A stretch of 64,000 bases of DNA from Sternotherus odoratus. Taxonomy: Eukaryota; Chordata; Testudines; Kinosternidae. The notes beneath the pieces were generated by a model, which saw nothing but the letters and a program-made list of their open reading frames with translations, was not told the origin of the DNA and ran no database searches. The stretch lies in the NCBI GenBank assembly GCA_032164245.1, contig JAVMKO010000010.1, forward strand, positions 24,936,189 through 25,000,188, given 5' to 3'. Position 1 is the first letter of the stretch. Each line of letters begins with the position of its first letter. The position numbers and the translations under genes are program-made. This document shows, piece by piece, positions 9,931 to 20,581 of the stretch.

Positions 9931-11469
9931 CTAACACAGCTAGATTTTCCTAAGACACAAAAACAGGGGTCTCATTCTACTTTATATGTGACAGGAAGAC
10001 ACCAACAAAAACATTTATAGCACTTTTCAAAGCACTGCTCAAAACACTAAGAGTCAAATTGTCCCCAAAATGTGCATGGTCAGCAAAGGACAATGCTGCA
10101 TAAATCTTTGCTCCAACCATCATACCCTCCAAATCCTATAAAGAACCAAATGCCATATAATAGCTGTGGCAAATAAGCCTCTTTGTATTTGAGGTAGAAG
10201 GATGAGGAATAATGACAGGGAGATAGCACATATAGCCACATGTCTGCTTCCAAAATGAGATTCACCCATCTAAGTTCCCCTTCAGTCATGGTAGTGGAGT
10301 TGATCGGGGCCTATCTAATCCTCACTCCACACTAAAGAGGTAGAAAGGTACATGCATCTAATCCAGCCCTGAGATAAGCAGCCACAACCCCACTGAAGTT
10401 AGTGGACCTAAACTAGGGTTGAATTTGCCCCACTGAAATTAAGAGATTTGCATAAAGTCAGCTGGTCTATCAGTGGCAAATGCAGGGTTGAAATGCAAAA
10501 GATTATGCCTCCCAGGTATGTGTATAGTCAACTAAATCATACTTCCTTTTTAGTAAAGGGTAATCTAGTCATCTCCTTGAAGTGAATAAGCTTATGCCTA
10601 ATGTCTACTGAAAGAGGTTTGGATTAACATGGAATACAGTGGATTTGCAGTATACTTATAAAAAGGGCTTCTCTAAAACAGGGGAGGATCTGCTTGGCAA
10701 AAAATCTTTTCCTTTTCACTTCAGGAGTGGTGCCAGGGCCTCTCGTTACACCCTGTAGTTGCTGTGTGCCCTGGTGTTTAGGGAAAAGAGATGATCATAT
10801 CTCTACCCATGATTAACCATACCCAGTGCCTTATCATTCCCATCTGGGAGCAGCTTCAGACAGGCTAGAAGTAAGGGGTTTCTCCTTCCCCCACTTGCTA
10901 ATATGCAAATACAGCTTCTCTTCTCCTTCCCTCTGCAGCACTTTAATATGTTGACTTGTGTTTCTCTCCATTTTAATGGATACGATTTGCTTTCCCCAAT
11001 ACAGGGATAGTATAAGAACAAATGAACCCTGGTGTTAAAACTGGAATAGAAATCTTTCTTCAGGGTTTTAATTTCTACCCACACTAGAATGAGTCAAACT
11101 CCTAACTCAGCAACTAGCACAGCAATAATTGAAGAACGTTCTGTGTAGCTGACTACTTCACAGATGGCAAAAAGCCTATGTGAGTGGTTAAACTTAGGGG
11201 ATACAGCTATTTTGATCTGAGTGGATAGCTTTATTGATTACTCTGCTCAATATAAATGCCCAAATCTTGGCCAGAATTTTCACATCAGTATGCAGTAAAC
11301 TTGGCTAGGGATGCCTCTGGTTATTTTCAAAATCAATTTGATAAGCATTTCTTTGTATCTTTGGTAATGATCTTCCCGGAGTGAAGAGGGGATGTCTTTT
11401 GCTGGGATGATGTAATAAATTTGAAGAACATATAGATATTGTCAAAACCGGAAGTAACACAATGCATTT
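9931..11469. other. Mostly unique DNA with one weak MIR
   Basis: Apart from the MIR-like stretch at 10425-10510, nothing is recognised. Frames of 69 and 93 codons show no signature. Confidence 0.45.
10425..10510 (-). mobile_element. MIR-like SINE fragment
   Basis: Reading on the plus strand, TTAAGAGATTTGCATAAAGTC, CTATCAGTGGCAAATGCAGG and GTTGAAATGC follow the order of the complement of the MIR core. Diverged and short. Confidence 0.4.
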
Positions 11470-11734
11470 AGAAACCTCTGAGGCCTTGTTTGTACTTGAG
11501 AGGTGTTTGTTTGTTTTGCAGGGGATGTGGAAGCATGGAGCCTTGCACTAGTGCACTAAATCAATTTAGTTACATTAGTGCAGACCTCTAATATAGACAC
11601 ACTTGAGCATACATTTCAATCACATTCATAGCCATTTAATTTAATTCAGCAATTTATCAAATTAAACTAACATGGTAGAAGTGCAGCTGAAACCAGTTTA
11701 AATGCATCTACATTGAGGCGTGCACTGATGTAAC
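11470..11734. mobile_element. Old DNA-transposon MITE remnant
   Basis: Starts with GAGGCCTTGTTTGTACTTGAG and ends near TGCACTGATGTAACTAA, both resembling decayed ends of the 'CTTGTCTACACTTG' group of turtle MITEs. The Harbinger at 11738 begins directly at its right edge, suggesting insertion into this older element. No clean duplication of its own was found. Confidence 0.4.
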
Positions 11735-12086
11735 TAAGGGTATGTCTACACTATGAAATTAGGTTGATTTTATAGAAGTTGATTTTTAGGAAGCAATTTT
11801 ATACAGTCAATTGTGTGTGTCTCCACTAAGCACATTAAGTTGACAGAATGTGTTAGTACTGTGGTTAGCATTGATTCACAGAGTGGTGCACTGTGGGTAG
11901 CTATCCCACAGTCCCGCTGCCCATTGGAATTCTGGGTTAAGCTCCCAATGCCTGATGGGGCAAAAACATTGTTGTGGGTGGTTTGGGGTACGTCCTCAGT
12001 CTCTCCCTCCCCCCCATTCTGTGAAAGCAATGGCAGACAATCATTTCACGCCTGTTTTCCTGGGTAGATGTCATAGCACGGGAAGC

Positions 12087-12975
12087 ATGGAGCCCGCTCA
12101 GCTCACCCCTGCTGTTGTGAGCATTGCAAACACCTCGTGCATTACCCTGAGGTATGTGCAGAACCTGGCTAGGAGACGCCAGCAGGAGGATGATTGTGAG
12201 GAGGACATGGACACAAACTTCCCCGAAATCATGGGATGTGACAGTTTTGACATCATGGCAGCAATGGGGCAGGTTCATACAGTAGAACATCAATTCTGGG
12301 TCCGGAAACAAGCACAGACTGGTGGGGCTGCATAGTGTAGCGGGTAGGGGATGATCCCAGTGGCTGCAAAACTTTCACATGTGTAAGGCTACTATTGTGG
12401 ACCTTTGTCAGTTGCTTTCCCCCACGGCTGTCCTTACCCATACACAAAGTACACAGCTGTATAGGGCACCAAATTTCCTAGTGCTCTGCGCAGTTGTATG
12501 CTGCTCCAGCTCTTCCCCAAGGCCCCCGCCCCTGCTCAGACCTATCTTTTCCCGCCCTGCCCCTACTCCCCTGAACTCTGCAGCAGGGCTGGGCCTGCAC
12601 TACCTCTTAATGCCATGGCTCATGAAGCTGTACACAGGCAGCCTTGACACTAGTAAGGAGCAGTTCAACACTAGGCTGAGCAAATGCAGAATGATGGTAG
12701 AATGTGCATTTGGATGTTTAAAAACTCGCTGGTACTGTTTGCTGACTAGGTTAGACCTCAGCAAAACCAATATTCCCGTTGTTATTGCTGCTTCCTCCAT
12801 GATATCTGTGAGAGTAACGGGGAAGACGTTTATGTTGGGGTGGGAGATTGAGGCAAATTTCCTGGTGGCCGATTTTGTGCAGCCAGATACCAGGGCGATT
12901 AGAACACAGCTAGGTGCACGGCCCATCACAGAAGCTTTGAAAACCAGTTTCATGACTGGCCAGGCTACAGTATGA
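12087..12975 (+). pseudogene. Harbinger transposase remnant (HARBI1/ALP1-like)
   Basis: Two parts of one protein remain. The N-terminal part from ATG 12087 reads MEPAQLTPAVV, then DMDTNFPEIMG, HTVEHQFWVRK and a stop at 12333. A frame change follows, and WLQNFHMCKATIVDLCQLL continues around 12350-12412. The C-terminal part (12590-12975) reads LMPWLMKLYTG, QFNTRLSKCRMMVECAFGCL, RCLLTR-type LLTRLDLSKTNIPVVIAA and TSFMTGQA. This matches the end of the DDE nuclease domain, including its final acidic region VECAFG. Most of the catalytic core, with the first two acidic residues, is missing and replaced by ~130 bp of unrelated C-rich sequence. The frameshift, stop and deletion make it non-functional. 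Members normally cut at TWA sites together with a Myb-like partner. Confidence 0.82.
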
Positions 12976-13222
12976 CAGTTGTGTGTGTTTCTCCTTGATG
13001 CAAACACACACCCTTTGTTGATTTTAATTCCCTGTAAGCCACCACCATCCCCCTGCCTCGATCGCAGCTGGCAAAGGAAATAAAGTCACTATTGTTTTAA
13101 AACCAGGCATTTTTTCTTTATTGATTAAAAAAAGAGACAGACAACTGACAAGGTATCCTGGGTGGGGGAGGAGGGAAGGACAAGGCCACATTGCTTATTG
13201 TAGCCACACTACAAATCAAAAT

Positions 13223-13716
13223 TTATTGAATGACAGCCTTCTGTTTGCTTGGGCCATCCTCTGGAGTGGAGTGGCTGGATGCCTGGACCTTCCCCTTATC
13301 CACTTCTCCCCCCCCCCCCCTGCATTCTTGGGCGACTGGGTGAGGAGGTATGGAACTTGGGGAAGAGGGCAGGCAGTTATACAGTGGCGGTCTGTGCTCT
13401 TGCTGCCTTTCCTGCAGCTCCAGATGTCTGAGCACATCTGTTTGCTCCATCAGCCTCACATCCTGCCTCTTGTCATTGCACTCACTTAATGCTTTCCTGG
13501 ACTCTGCCATCATATGCCTCCATGCATTCATTTCTTTTGTGACGACCCATATTCAAAAATATTGGCAAGTGTGTTACCCTGCTGATGAACCCTACTTTTA
13601 AATCTCATCAACAATTTCTCTTCCTCTCTGATGTGAAGTAGGAGGCACTCTGTCTTTAGTTTAGTCTGCTTCTCTGTAATATGGAGAGAATTCCCAGTTG
13701 GACAGCTTCTTTTCAA
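13223..13716 (-). pseudogene. Harbinger Myb/SANT-like partner protein remnant
   Basis: The minus-strand frame from 13531 reads MNAWRHMMAESRKALSE, then RHLELQERQQEHRPPLYN, PSSPSSIPPHPV and HSTPEDGPSKQKAVIQ. This is the glutamine/serine/proline-rich C-terminal tail that I know from turtle Harbinger accessory proteins. Just past its stop, another frame reads FNKF, the usual last residues. Upstream (13528-13716) a frame offset by a frameshift reads LANIFEYGSSQKK. The N-terminal DNA-binding Myb/SANT part is gone. Such proteins bring the transposase to its ends and into the nucleus. Confidence 0.7.
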
Positions 13717-13720
13717 ATGT

Positions 13721-15033
13721 TATATTTTATGCTCTAATTGTCAGAGAAAGGTGTCTACATTTCTCTAGTAAGTAGAGAAGGATAACACATAACCCTGTGT
13801 GATCATTTTAAAAGCAACTCATCTCATCTCGTCTCAAGGGAGGGATCTATGGGATTTTTTTCCTCTTCAAAGAACAGTTTTATCTTAGAACATTATATTT
13901 AAGGAAGTCCACATCTCTCAAGATGTTTGCTTATAGGCTGAACAGTTTGGATCATGGATTTGGAGAAGTGCTGCAGATTTAATAAGCAGAGAGGAAGGAC
14001 ATGGAGGATAAAGTTGCATAAAACTTTGGGGACAGTGAGAATAAACATTGTGCCCTACAGAATAGTATGAAGTGTTTCCTGGGGCAAACAATTGTTCCCA
14101 AGTCTCAAGCATGTCCAGTTTCTTTATTTCTTAAGATTTTGATCCAAACTATCCATAGTGGGACAGATTGGGCATTATGCCTCTCAGTAAGCATAGCATG
14201 AAGGCCACAGCTCAAGTGGGATAGATGGCAGCGTGGAAGTAGCTTTAAGTCCCCCTTTGTTAGCCTGGATTTTGCCAGCGCTGGGGGCTGGTTTTGAATC
14301 TTCCTGCTCTTACTGCAGCCTCTCCTACTACCTCTGGGCTGTTCTACAGCCCGGAATAAAGACAGTGGAAAGCACTGTGGCCACTCCACTCCCCTGCCAA
14401 TCCTGCTCCAGGCATGTGCCAGAGGCTGCAAGTGTGGGTAGCATAGGCTATGTTTGCTGGTACTGCACTGGAGTATTTCTTCTTGTGGAGAAATATTTGT
14501 GGCTTATTTAGTTCACATTTACAGCCCCTATATACTGTCAGAATCTGGCCCGGTGCCTTTCTAGTGCCAAGGGCTTATCCAATTATTTATAAAGCAAACA
14601 TCTAAAATCTACTCCCAAGATTGGCAGTGTTACATAAAAGCAGCCAATTTATAGACTGGTTCTCATTGCAAGTGGCTGCATATACATTGACTATCATTAT
14701 ACTTAATTCTCTATGGAAGACCATGGAGTTACACAGGTGTAAACGAGAAAAGAATTTGCTTCACTGGTACGAAAATCAACCTCATAGACATAAAAATAGA
14801 ATGAGTCAACTTCTTTCATTTAAAACTATGAAATCCTATTTGCTTCCATTAAAGCTGAATGGGTGTAACAGGAGAATTCAGCCCAACAAAAATTTTGACA
14901 ATAGCTAGACCTTTTGTCCACTAAATTCCCACAACTCCTTAGACAGTTTATCTTAGTGTATTCAGAATCTGTCTCATGAGTTTTTCCTGTAATAGAATAA
15001 TGGCTTATTCTATATGCTTTTTACAGTGTAGAC
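13721..15033. other. Unique DNA, nothing recognised
   Basis: Frames up to 108 codons at 14105-14431 (minus) and 92 codons at 14233-14511 (plus) overlap each other and have no signature. A small tandem CATCTCATCTCGTCTCA lies at 13821. Confidence 0.5.
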
Positions 15034-15036
15034 TAA

Positions 15037-15284
15037 GGGCTGGTCTTCACTGGGGGAGAGATTGGCTGTAGATACGCATATCTACAGCCGACTTACCTGC
15101 TGTCCTCACGGCAGCGGCGGTCGGTGGCATGCTCCCCCGTCGACTCCAGCTTGCACCTTTTGGTGAGCTGGAGTTCCAGAGTTGACAGGGGTGCCGCTGG
15201 CGATTGATTTATCGCGTCTTGATGAGACGCGATAAATCAATCACCAAAAGATTGATCCCTCCCCACTTTAGTGAAGACAAGCCC
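15037..15284. mobile_element. Harbinger-type MITE with internal hairpins
   Basis: Ends GGGCTGGTCTTCACT and AGTGAAGACAAGCCC form an inverted repeat, with TAA at 15034-15036 and 15285-15287. Inside, GATTGATTTATCGCGTCT is followed after a 5-base loop by its exact reverse complement. A second stem pairs GTCGACTCCAGCTTG-type sequence with GAGCTGGAG. Related to the larger copy at 52900-53200. No coding content. Confidence 0.9.
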
Positions 15285-15287
15285 TAA

Positions 15288-15732
15288 GTCAGTTCTTTTC
15301 TGCTGATTCACTAACCCTTACCCTTACCCCTTTTATTTAGTAAGAGACGATTAGGGAATTATATAGAAATTTACAGAAAAATTAAAAAGAACTACCTTCT
15401 TTCCTCTCTAACCCCTCCCTGCCATTGCTGGATGGATTAATAATTATATAACGTAACATTTTCAAAAGCATGTAATGGTTTAGAACCCTAAGTCCCTTTT
15501 TCAAAAGAGGCTTATTAGCTCTGAAGTGCTTCAGTCACTTTTGAAAATGTGAATTTACTGCTTTAGAAAATGTTACCCTTGGTCTCTGGAAAGCAAAGTC
15601 GTGTAATTGCAATTTAACAGTCGGATCATGCAAGGTGCTGAATGCCTTTGAGAGGTGCTGACTGCCCTTGACTTGCATTGAGGATGCTCAGCACATTTGT
15701 ATGATCAGGCCATTAACTCTTAGGAGGAAGGG
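15288..15732. other. Unique DNA with an ancient palindromic repeat
   Basis: The stretch 15455-15575 reads CATTTTCAAAAGCATG, AACCCTAAGTCCCTTTTTCA and CAGTCACTTTTGAAAATG. It is an imperfect palindrome of the kind found in old amniote MITEs ('TTTTCAAAAGTGACTTAG'). A phrase AGGTGCTGAATGCC/AGGTGCTGACTGCC repeats at 15640-15665. The rest is unassigned. Confidence 0.5.
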
Positions 15733-15915
15733 GGGTCTAGTGGACAGAGCTCTAGCTGCCTTGGCCACAGGCTGAGAGATCTTGGGAAATCACTTAGCCT
15801 CTTGCACCTTAGTTTCTTCATCTGCAAAGGGGGGGGAACATGAAGCTTACCTCCCTCTGTGAAGTGCTTTGAGAAATACTACAGAAAAGTACTATAAGAG
15901 CTGAGTGTGATTACA
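15733..15915 (+). mobile_element. MIR-type SINE
   Basis: Reads GGGTCTAGTGGACAGAGCTC, GATCTTGGGAAATCACTTAG, CTTAGTTTCTTCATCTGCAA and GTGAAGTGCTTTGAGAAATA in MIR order, ending near ACTATAAGAGCTGAG. The first part of the head and the middle are shortened. Confidence 0.8.
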
Positions 15916-16057
15916 AAATCCAAATCATACTGCTATTACTCATTTAAGGTGAATTACATAAATCTGTATTTATTGAGAGAGAGCTTCCAGACACACCTGG
16001 GATTTAACAGGCATTGTTTGTGAAGGGTACAGTATGGTGAGAGTACATAGTATCTTG

Positions 16058-16728
16058 GCCTTGGTTACACTGGCACATTATAGCGCCATAAAGCCTCCAG
16101 GAGTGCTATAACTCCCTGCCCGTCCACACTGGCAAGGCACATAGAGCACTATAAACCCACAGTTATACCGATCCTGGTAATCCTCCCTTTCCTGAGGATT
16201 AACAACTATTGTGTATTGACTGTTCCGTATTATCTCCAATGTGAATAGGTATTAACACTCCAAGCATTTTAAGTGATCTCTGGAGATGCCCCGAGCCATT
16301 TAAGGCAATTGACGTCTCTTCTCTTTGTTTTGAACTCCGCTGGAGGAAGTACGTTTTCAGAGTTTCTCTCTTAACTTGGCAGATAAGCAATGCAAATGTT
16401 TACAGAGGGAGCTGTGTGACAGAGAAGACTAGCAGGCTTGCTGACCAGCTCACTGAAGGACGAAAATCCCCTCGCTCTCTCCCTCCGCATACACACATCA
16501 CGTTCCCCCTGACCCCCCTCGTTTGAAAAGCACGTTGCACCCAGCAGAATGCTGGGATAGCTGCCCATAATGCACCACTCCCCGAGCCGCTGCAAGTGCC
16601 TCAAATGTGGCCACGCTATACCGCTGGTGGGTCTCTGTGGACACGCTATATATAGTGCTATCCCTCTAGCTGTATACGAGGACAGGTATAACCAAAACTG
16701 CTATAAAGCTGTAAGTGTAACTATGCCC
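16058..16728. mobile_element. Harbinger-like non-autonomous element, 671 bp
   Basis: Left end GCCTTGGTTACACTGGCAC and right end GTAAGTGTAACTATGCCC are inverted relatives, each flanked by TTG (16055-16057, 16729-16731). The sub-terminal motif CACTATA/GCTATA recurs near both ends. The motif GGGATAGCTGCCCATAATGC and the CACGCTATA blocks are shared with a turtle element family I recall. Frames inside are short and without signature. The TTG site fits a 3-bp TWA/TTG-type duplication; hAT membership is less likely. Confidence 0.65.
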
Positions 16729-16750
16729 TTGGAAGTAAGTCAGATCATGT

Positions 16751-16936
16751 GGGGGGGGATAGCTCAGTGGTTTGAGCATTGGCCTACTAAACCCACGGTT
16801 GTGAGCTCAATCCTTGAGAGGGCCATTTAGGAATTGGGGCAAAAAAAATCTGTCAGGGGACAGAACTTGGTCCTGCTAGTGTAGGAAGGGGACTGGATTT
16901 GATGACCTTTCAAGGTCTTTCCAGCTCTATGAGATA
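16751..16936 (+). mobile_element. Cry I / tortoise Pol III SINE
   Basis: The tRNA-derived head has a box A TAGCTCAGTGG (16760-16770), TTTGAGCATTGGCCTACTAA (anticodon-arm region), and a box B GAGCTCAATCC (16803-16813). It is followed by a tRNA-unrelated body GGCCATTTAGGAATTGGGGC and a tail GATGACCTTTCAAGGTC...CCAGCTCTATGA, similar to a CR1 3' end. This is the tRNA-Lys-related SINE known from cryptodiran turtles and the main clue to the organism. It is not a functional tRNA gene: the acceptor stem is missing and the copy is diverged. Confidence 0.88.
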
Positions 16937-18959
16937 AATAATATATGGAGATATACCTCTTTATGTATCAGGTTTTGTGCATTATTTTCTTCCTTGTAAT
17001 AATGCCATTCCTTCCCCCATTTAAGTGAGTAATCATTTTTATGGCATTTTTCACACTGTTCACATGAAAGAGATGCATTTGGTGAATACTCTATGTAAAT
17101 ACTGTGAACAGTGTACTTCAATGGGGTGTAATTAAAAAATGAGACCATATTAATTTACAATAATTAGAAGCTGAACTACAGGTCCTCTTTTGCCCAATGT
17201 TCACAAGTGTTCTGTGCATTAAAACATTTTTACGTATTTCCTACCTGTAACACATGGTGATTTTGTGTACCCTAGCAAAAATGAGACCTGCAGTTCACCA
17301 CTGGTGTCGTTCCACTGATGGTAGAAGCAGTGGAAGCTGTAGTGTACACAGGGCTTTGGCATTTTCATCACTTTTCTTTCTTGCTCTATTTAGATCAAAG
17401 ATAGAACACTATCTATACTATATTTCTTCCATTTGTGTACTGATGGAGCTGCACCAATTGTGAATTACCATTTTTCCAAGTGATGAGGCATCCTAATGTA
17501 TTAAAAATGTGTGTGTGTGACATTTTATATGGAATTAGCTTGGATATTGTGGTGATAAGTGCTTTATAAATGCAGATAGAATTACAAAATACTGAAAGCA
17601 TACTTAGTATAAATTCAAACCTTCCTACTGGAGTGAAAATTAATCTACTAGTTTTCATTTGTTGTGTAATGCATATGTTTCCCCAGAATATTTCATCTGG
17701 TTATAACTGCTAACCTAAATTAGGGGTGCCTGAAACCCTTTATTCAAAGTTGTAATTTGTCTTGCTTTCTCCCTTACTACACACAAGTACAATGTTTTAA
17801 CATATGATTGTGTGTTTGTAAAACTAAGTACTCATGAATTTATACTAATCAAATTGTTTGTTGGGTGCAGTATAAATACCTAAACGTGGATAGACTGAAA
17901 ATTTCAGCTCTTTTGAAAAGAAACATTGCTTTGTGTTGTGGGTTAAGCAGCATCAAAACCTGCTCAGTTTAAGTCCTTAATCTTTTGTTAATTTTTTAAA
18001 ATAAAAAAGGTCTTTATGATATATTTATATATACTCTCAGCAGCCTGTCTTCTTGTGTGAATGTCATCTTGATCAAGAAGCTAAGTTTCATTTTGCAGTC
18101 CTTTGGCTCACCCAAATGGCTCACAAGATGACACTAGTACAAAAGAGATCTCTAGAGCTTGTAAAAGTGTATGACATATCTGTCATATAAAAATGACAAG
18201 TCTTGTGTAATAAGACCACAGTTTTTCTGAGTTTATATGCCTTTCTTCCAGCATGTTGGTCTTTTGATACAATGACCAAGTGTCTTGGGCATTCTGCACT
18301 TATTTCTGAGAATGATTTTAGACGTTATACTTCAATTTACTTCAGTGCAAATTACTGAACAGCAAATATATAGCTCAACCAGATGACACACTACATTAGC
18401 TAACACAAAGATTCTCTGTTGTCTTCTTTCAAAGCAGGGTACTATCTTATCTATGATCTATCTGTCTATTGCACATCCATTACAAAGGTGTATAATCATC
18501 CCACTTTTCAACTGAGTAAGGATAGTGAAGACAAGTCATCATTCTATTAGTACTGCTGCCCATCTGCTGAGTAGTATCAGAATTTGTGGTCTTGCAAGTC
18601 AGTTTCCCTTTGGGGGAAAAAAATCTGATGTGGAATCTGGGTATTTTCTTAGCGTAACTTGTTTAATTACACTATGTAGCCCAGTCCTTGAACAGTGTTG
18701 GTCACAAATGGTAGGCATTGCAGGGATCTCAGCCCATAGATCAATATCCTGTTCATAGGAAGCAACTCTACACCACTAATAATATATTATAGTTAGAGAG
18801 AGTAAGTCAAGTGCAAACTCTTGCTATTTGCAACAGCTCCCCCCTTACATCACAAACTAACAGTACAGCATTTCTTCAAAGACTGTCCACTGTTCATATA
18901 GTAAAAAAGAAAAAATGTGTATGGCTGTGTGTAATAATTTCATCCAGCAACTCCCCTCA
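16937..18959. other. Unique AT-rich DNA
   Basis: Frames of 60-81 codons only. A short TGTGTGTGTG tract lies at 17510-17520. No repeat ends recognised. Confidence 0.55.
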
Positions 18960-19794
18960 TAGCAGCATTTATTATTTGTATTAGTAGCACCTGGAGGCCT
19001 CAACTGAACCGGGAAGCCATTATGTTAGGAACTGTACTTAAGTAGTAAGGTCACAACTATACTTGAAAAGGTGTGCTGATATAGATATGCCAATATAGCA
19101 ATACCAGCAGACCCTTCTATTATACTCATAGTTTATACTACCAGAAAAGTCCTTTTGATGGTATAATTTATATCAATTCAATGAGCAAAGTAAGCTTGTA
19201 GCGAGGTCAAGACTCACTGGTGCAGCACCTCCTGCTGGTCATCTTAGGAATTAGCTCTTTCCAGCCTTCAGAGTGCTCTCTGCCAGCAGATGTCTCACTG
19301 CCTCAGGCCCCATGTCCCTGCTGGACCCCAGTGCCCTTTGCCCTCGCGTTTTTCCCCAGCAGTACCCCCAAGCTCTGGGTCTCCCCTCCCAGGAGAACCC
19401 CCAACCCTCTAAACCCATCTGTCTCAGTGGCTACTGCCAGTCATCATTTAGCCCCCGCTCACTGGGGCTGACTGCAGTCTGTAATGGCCACTCATCATTG
19501 GCAAGGGGTAGGACCTGCTGCCTTTGCCTATCCTCAGGCTGCGCCTTTGCAGCCCCAGTACATTTTGGCCTTAAACAAGGCCTGAAGCCTGCAGGTTTTA
19601 CCAGGCTGGAGCTCCCCAGCTCTTCTTACCTTCCCCCTGCCCTGCTCTGCTCCGATCTGATCTAGGTATCTTGCTTGCACACAGCTAGCCCTTTTCTCTC
19701 CAGGGCTGGAGAGAGACTCTTCCAGCTTCTGGCCCACAGCTCTGTTATAGGGAAAATGTGGCTGCTTTCCCACTCAGCCTTTCACAGCCTAAGC

Positions 19795-20581
19795 CAGGCA
19801 TGTCCAAAGTCCGGCCCGGGGGCCAATTGAGGCCCGTGTTCTAATTTTCACCGGCCCACAGACTCTTTTCTAAAATCAATAATATGCGGCCCGCCAGCAC
19901 TGTCGCCAACCAGTGCGCGGAGCCGCAGCCGGAGGAGAGGGGCGGGGTCAGTAAGAGGCGAGCGGGGGGGGGGTGAGAAGAGCGGAGGCGGAGCCGGGGC
20001 ACGAGGCGAGGCGAGGCGGAGCCGGGGGAGAAGAGCGGAGGCGGAGCCGGGGCCGGGGCCGGGGCACGAGGCGAGGCGAGGCGGAGCCGGGGGAGAAGAG
20101 CGGAGGCGGAGGTGGAGCCGGGGCCGGGGCACGAGGCGAGGCGAGGCGGAGCCGGCGGAGAAGAGCGGAGGCGGAGCACGAGGCGAGGCGAGGCGGAGCC
20201 GGCGGAGAAGAGCGGAGTCGGAGCCGGGGCCGGGGCACGAGGCGAGGCAAGGCAAGCCGGGGGAGGGGGGGAGTGAGAGCACGGCCGGAGCGGGGAGGGA
20301 GGGAGGGAAGAAGAGCGAGAGCACGGCTGGAGGGGGGGGAGGGAAGAAGAGCGAGAGCACGGCTGGGGGGGGGGGAAGAAGAGCGAGAGCACGGCTGGGG
20401 GGGGGGAGGGAAGAAGAGCCAGAGCACGGCTGGAGTGGGGGGGGAGGGAAGAAGAGCGAGAGCACGGCTGGAGCGGGGGGGGGGGGAAGGAGAGCGCGGC
20501 TGGGGGGGGGGGGGGCTCGGCCCTCACATATCTTCGCCTTACCAAATCTGGCCCTCTTTCCAAAAAGTTTGGACACCCCTG
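19795..20581. mobile_element. hAT element inside the solo LTR
   Basis: Termini CAGGCATGTCCAAAGTCCGG and CTTTCCAAAAAGTTTGGACACCCCTG-type right end (last 15 bases TTTGGACACCCCTG) are hAT inverted repeats. Perfect 8-bp duplications GCCTAAGC lie at 19787-19794 and 20582-20589. The 787-bp interior begins with GGCCCGGGGGCCAATTGAGG and is then occupied by purine-rich tandem repeats. No transposase; long proline-rich minus frames (up to 273 codons) are translations of the array. Confidence 0.93.
19960..20515 (+). repeat. Purine-rich GC minisatellite, two unit types
   Basis: The first block (19975-20270) repeats units around 55-65 bp of the form GGCACGAGGCGAGGCGAGGC, GGAGCCGG, GGAGAAGAGCGGAGGCGG. The second block (20280-20510) repeats ~35-bp units GGAAGAAGAGCGAGAGCACG GCTGG followed by a variable G run of 7-13. 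The plus strand is almost entirely G plus A, with many G runs of four or more capable of quadruplex or triplex folding. Confidence 0.88.

Larger units (their letters stand above)
11738..13720 (+). mobile_element. PIF-Harbinger element, internally deleted, right end missing
   Basis: Begins GGGTATGTCTACACTATGAA after a TAA (11735-11737), the expected 3-bp target site. Inside are remnants of the two genes typical of this superfamily in convergent orientation: a HARBI1-type transposase on the plus strand (12087-12975) and a Myb/SANT-like accessory gene on the minus strand (13223-13716). AATAAA-type signals lie between them (13080-13120). The matching right-hand inverted repeat is not visible; sequence passes into unique DNA near 13720, so the element is truncated. 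Confidence 0.82.

Noticed and set aside
9967..9990. CAGGGGTCTCATTC as a left hAT end
   Set aside because: Matches only the first ~11 bases; no right end or 8-bp duplication nearby.
16751..16936. A tRNA gene
   Set aside because: Box A and B are present, but the acceptor stem is missing and the body and CR1-like tail identify it as a Cry I type SINE.
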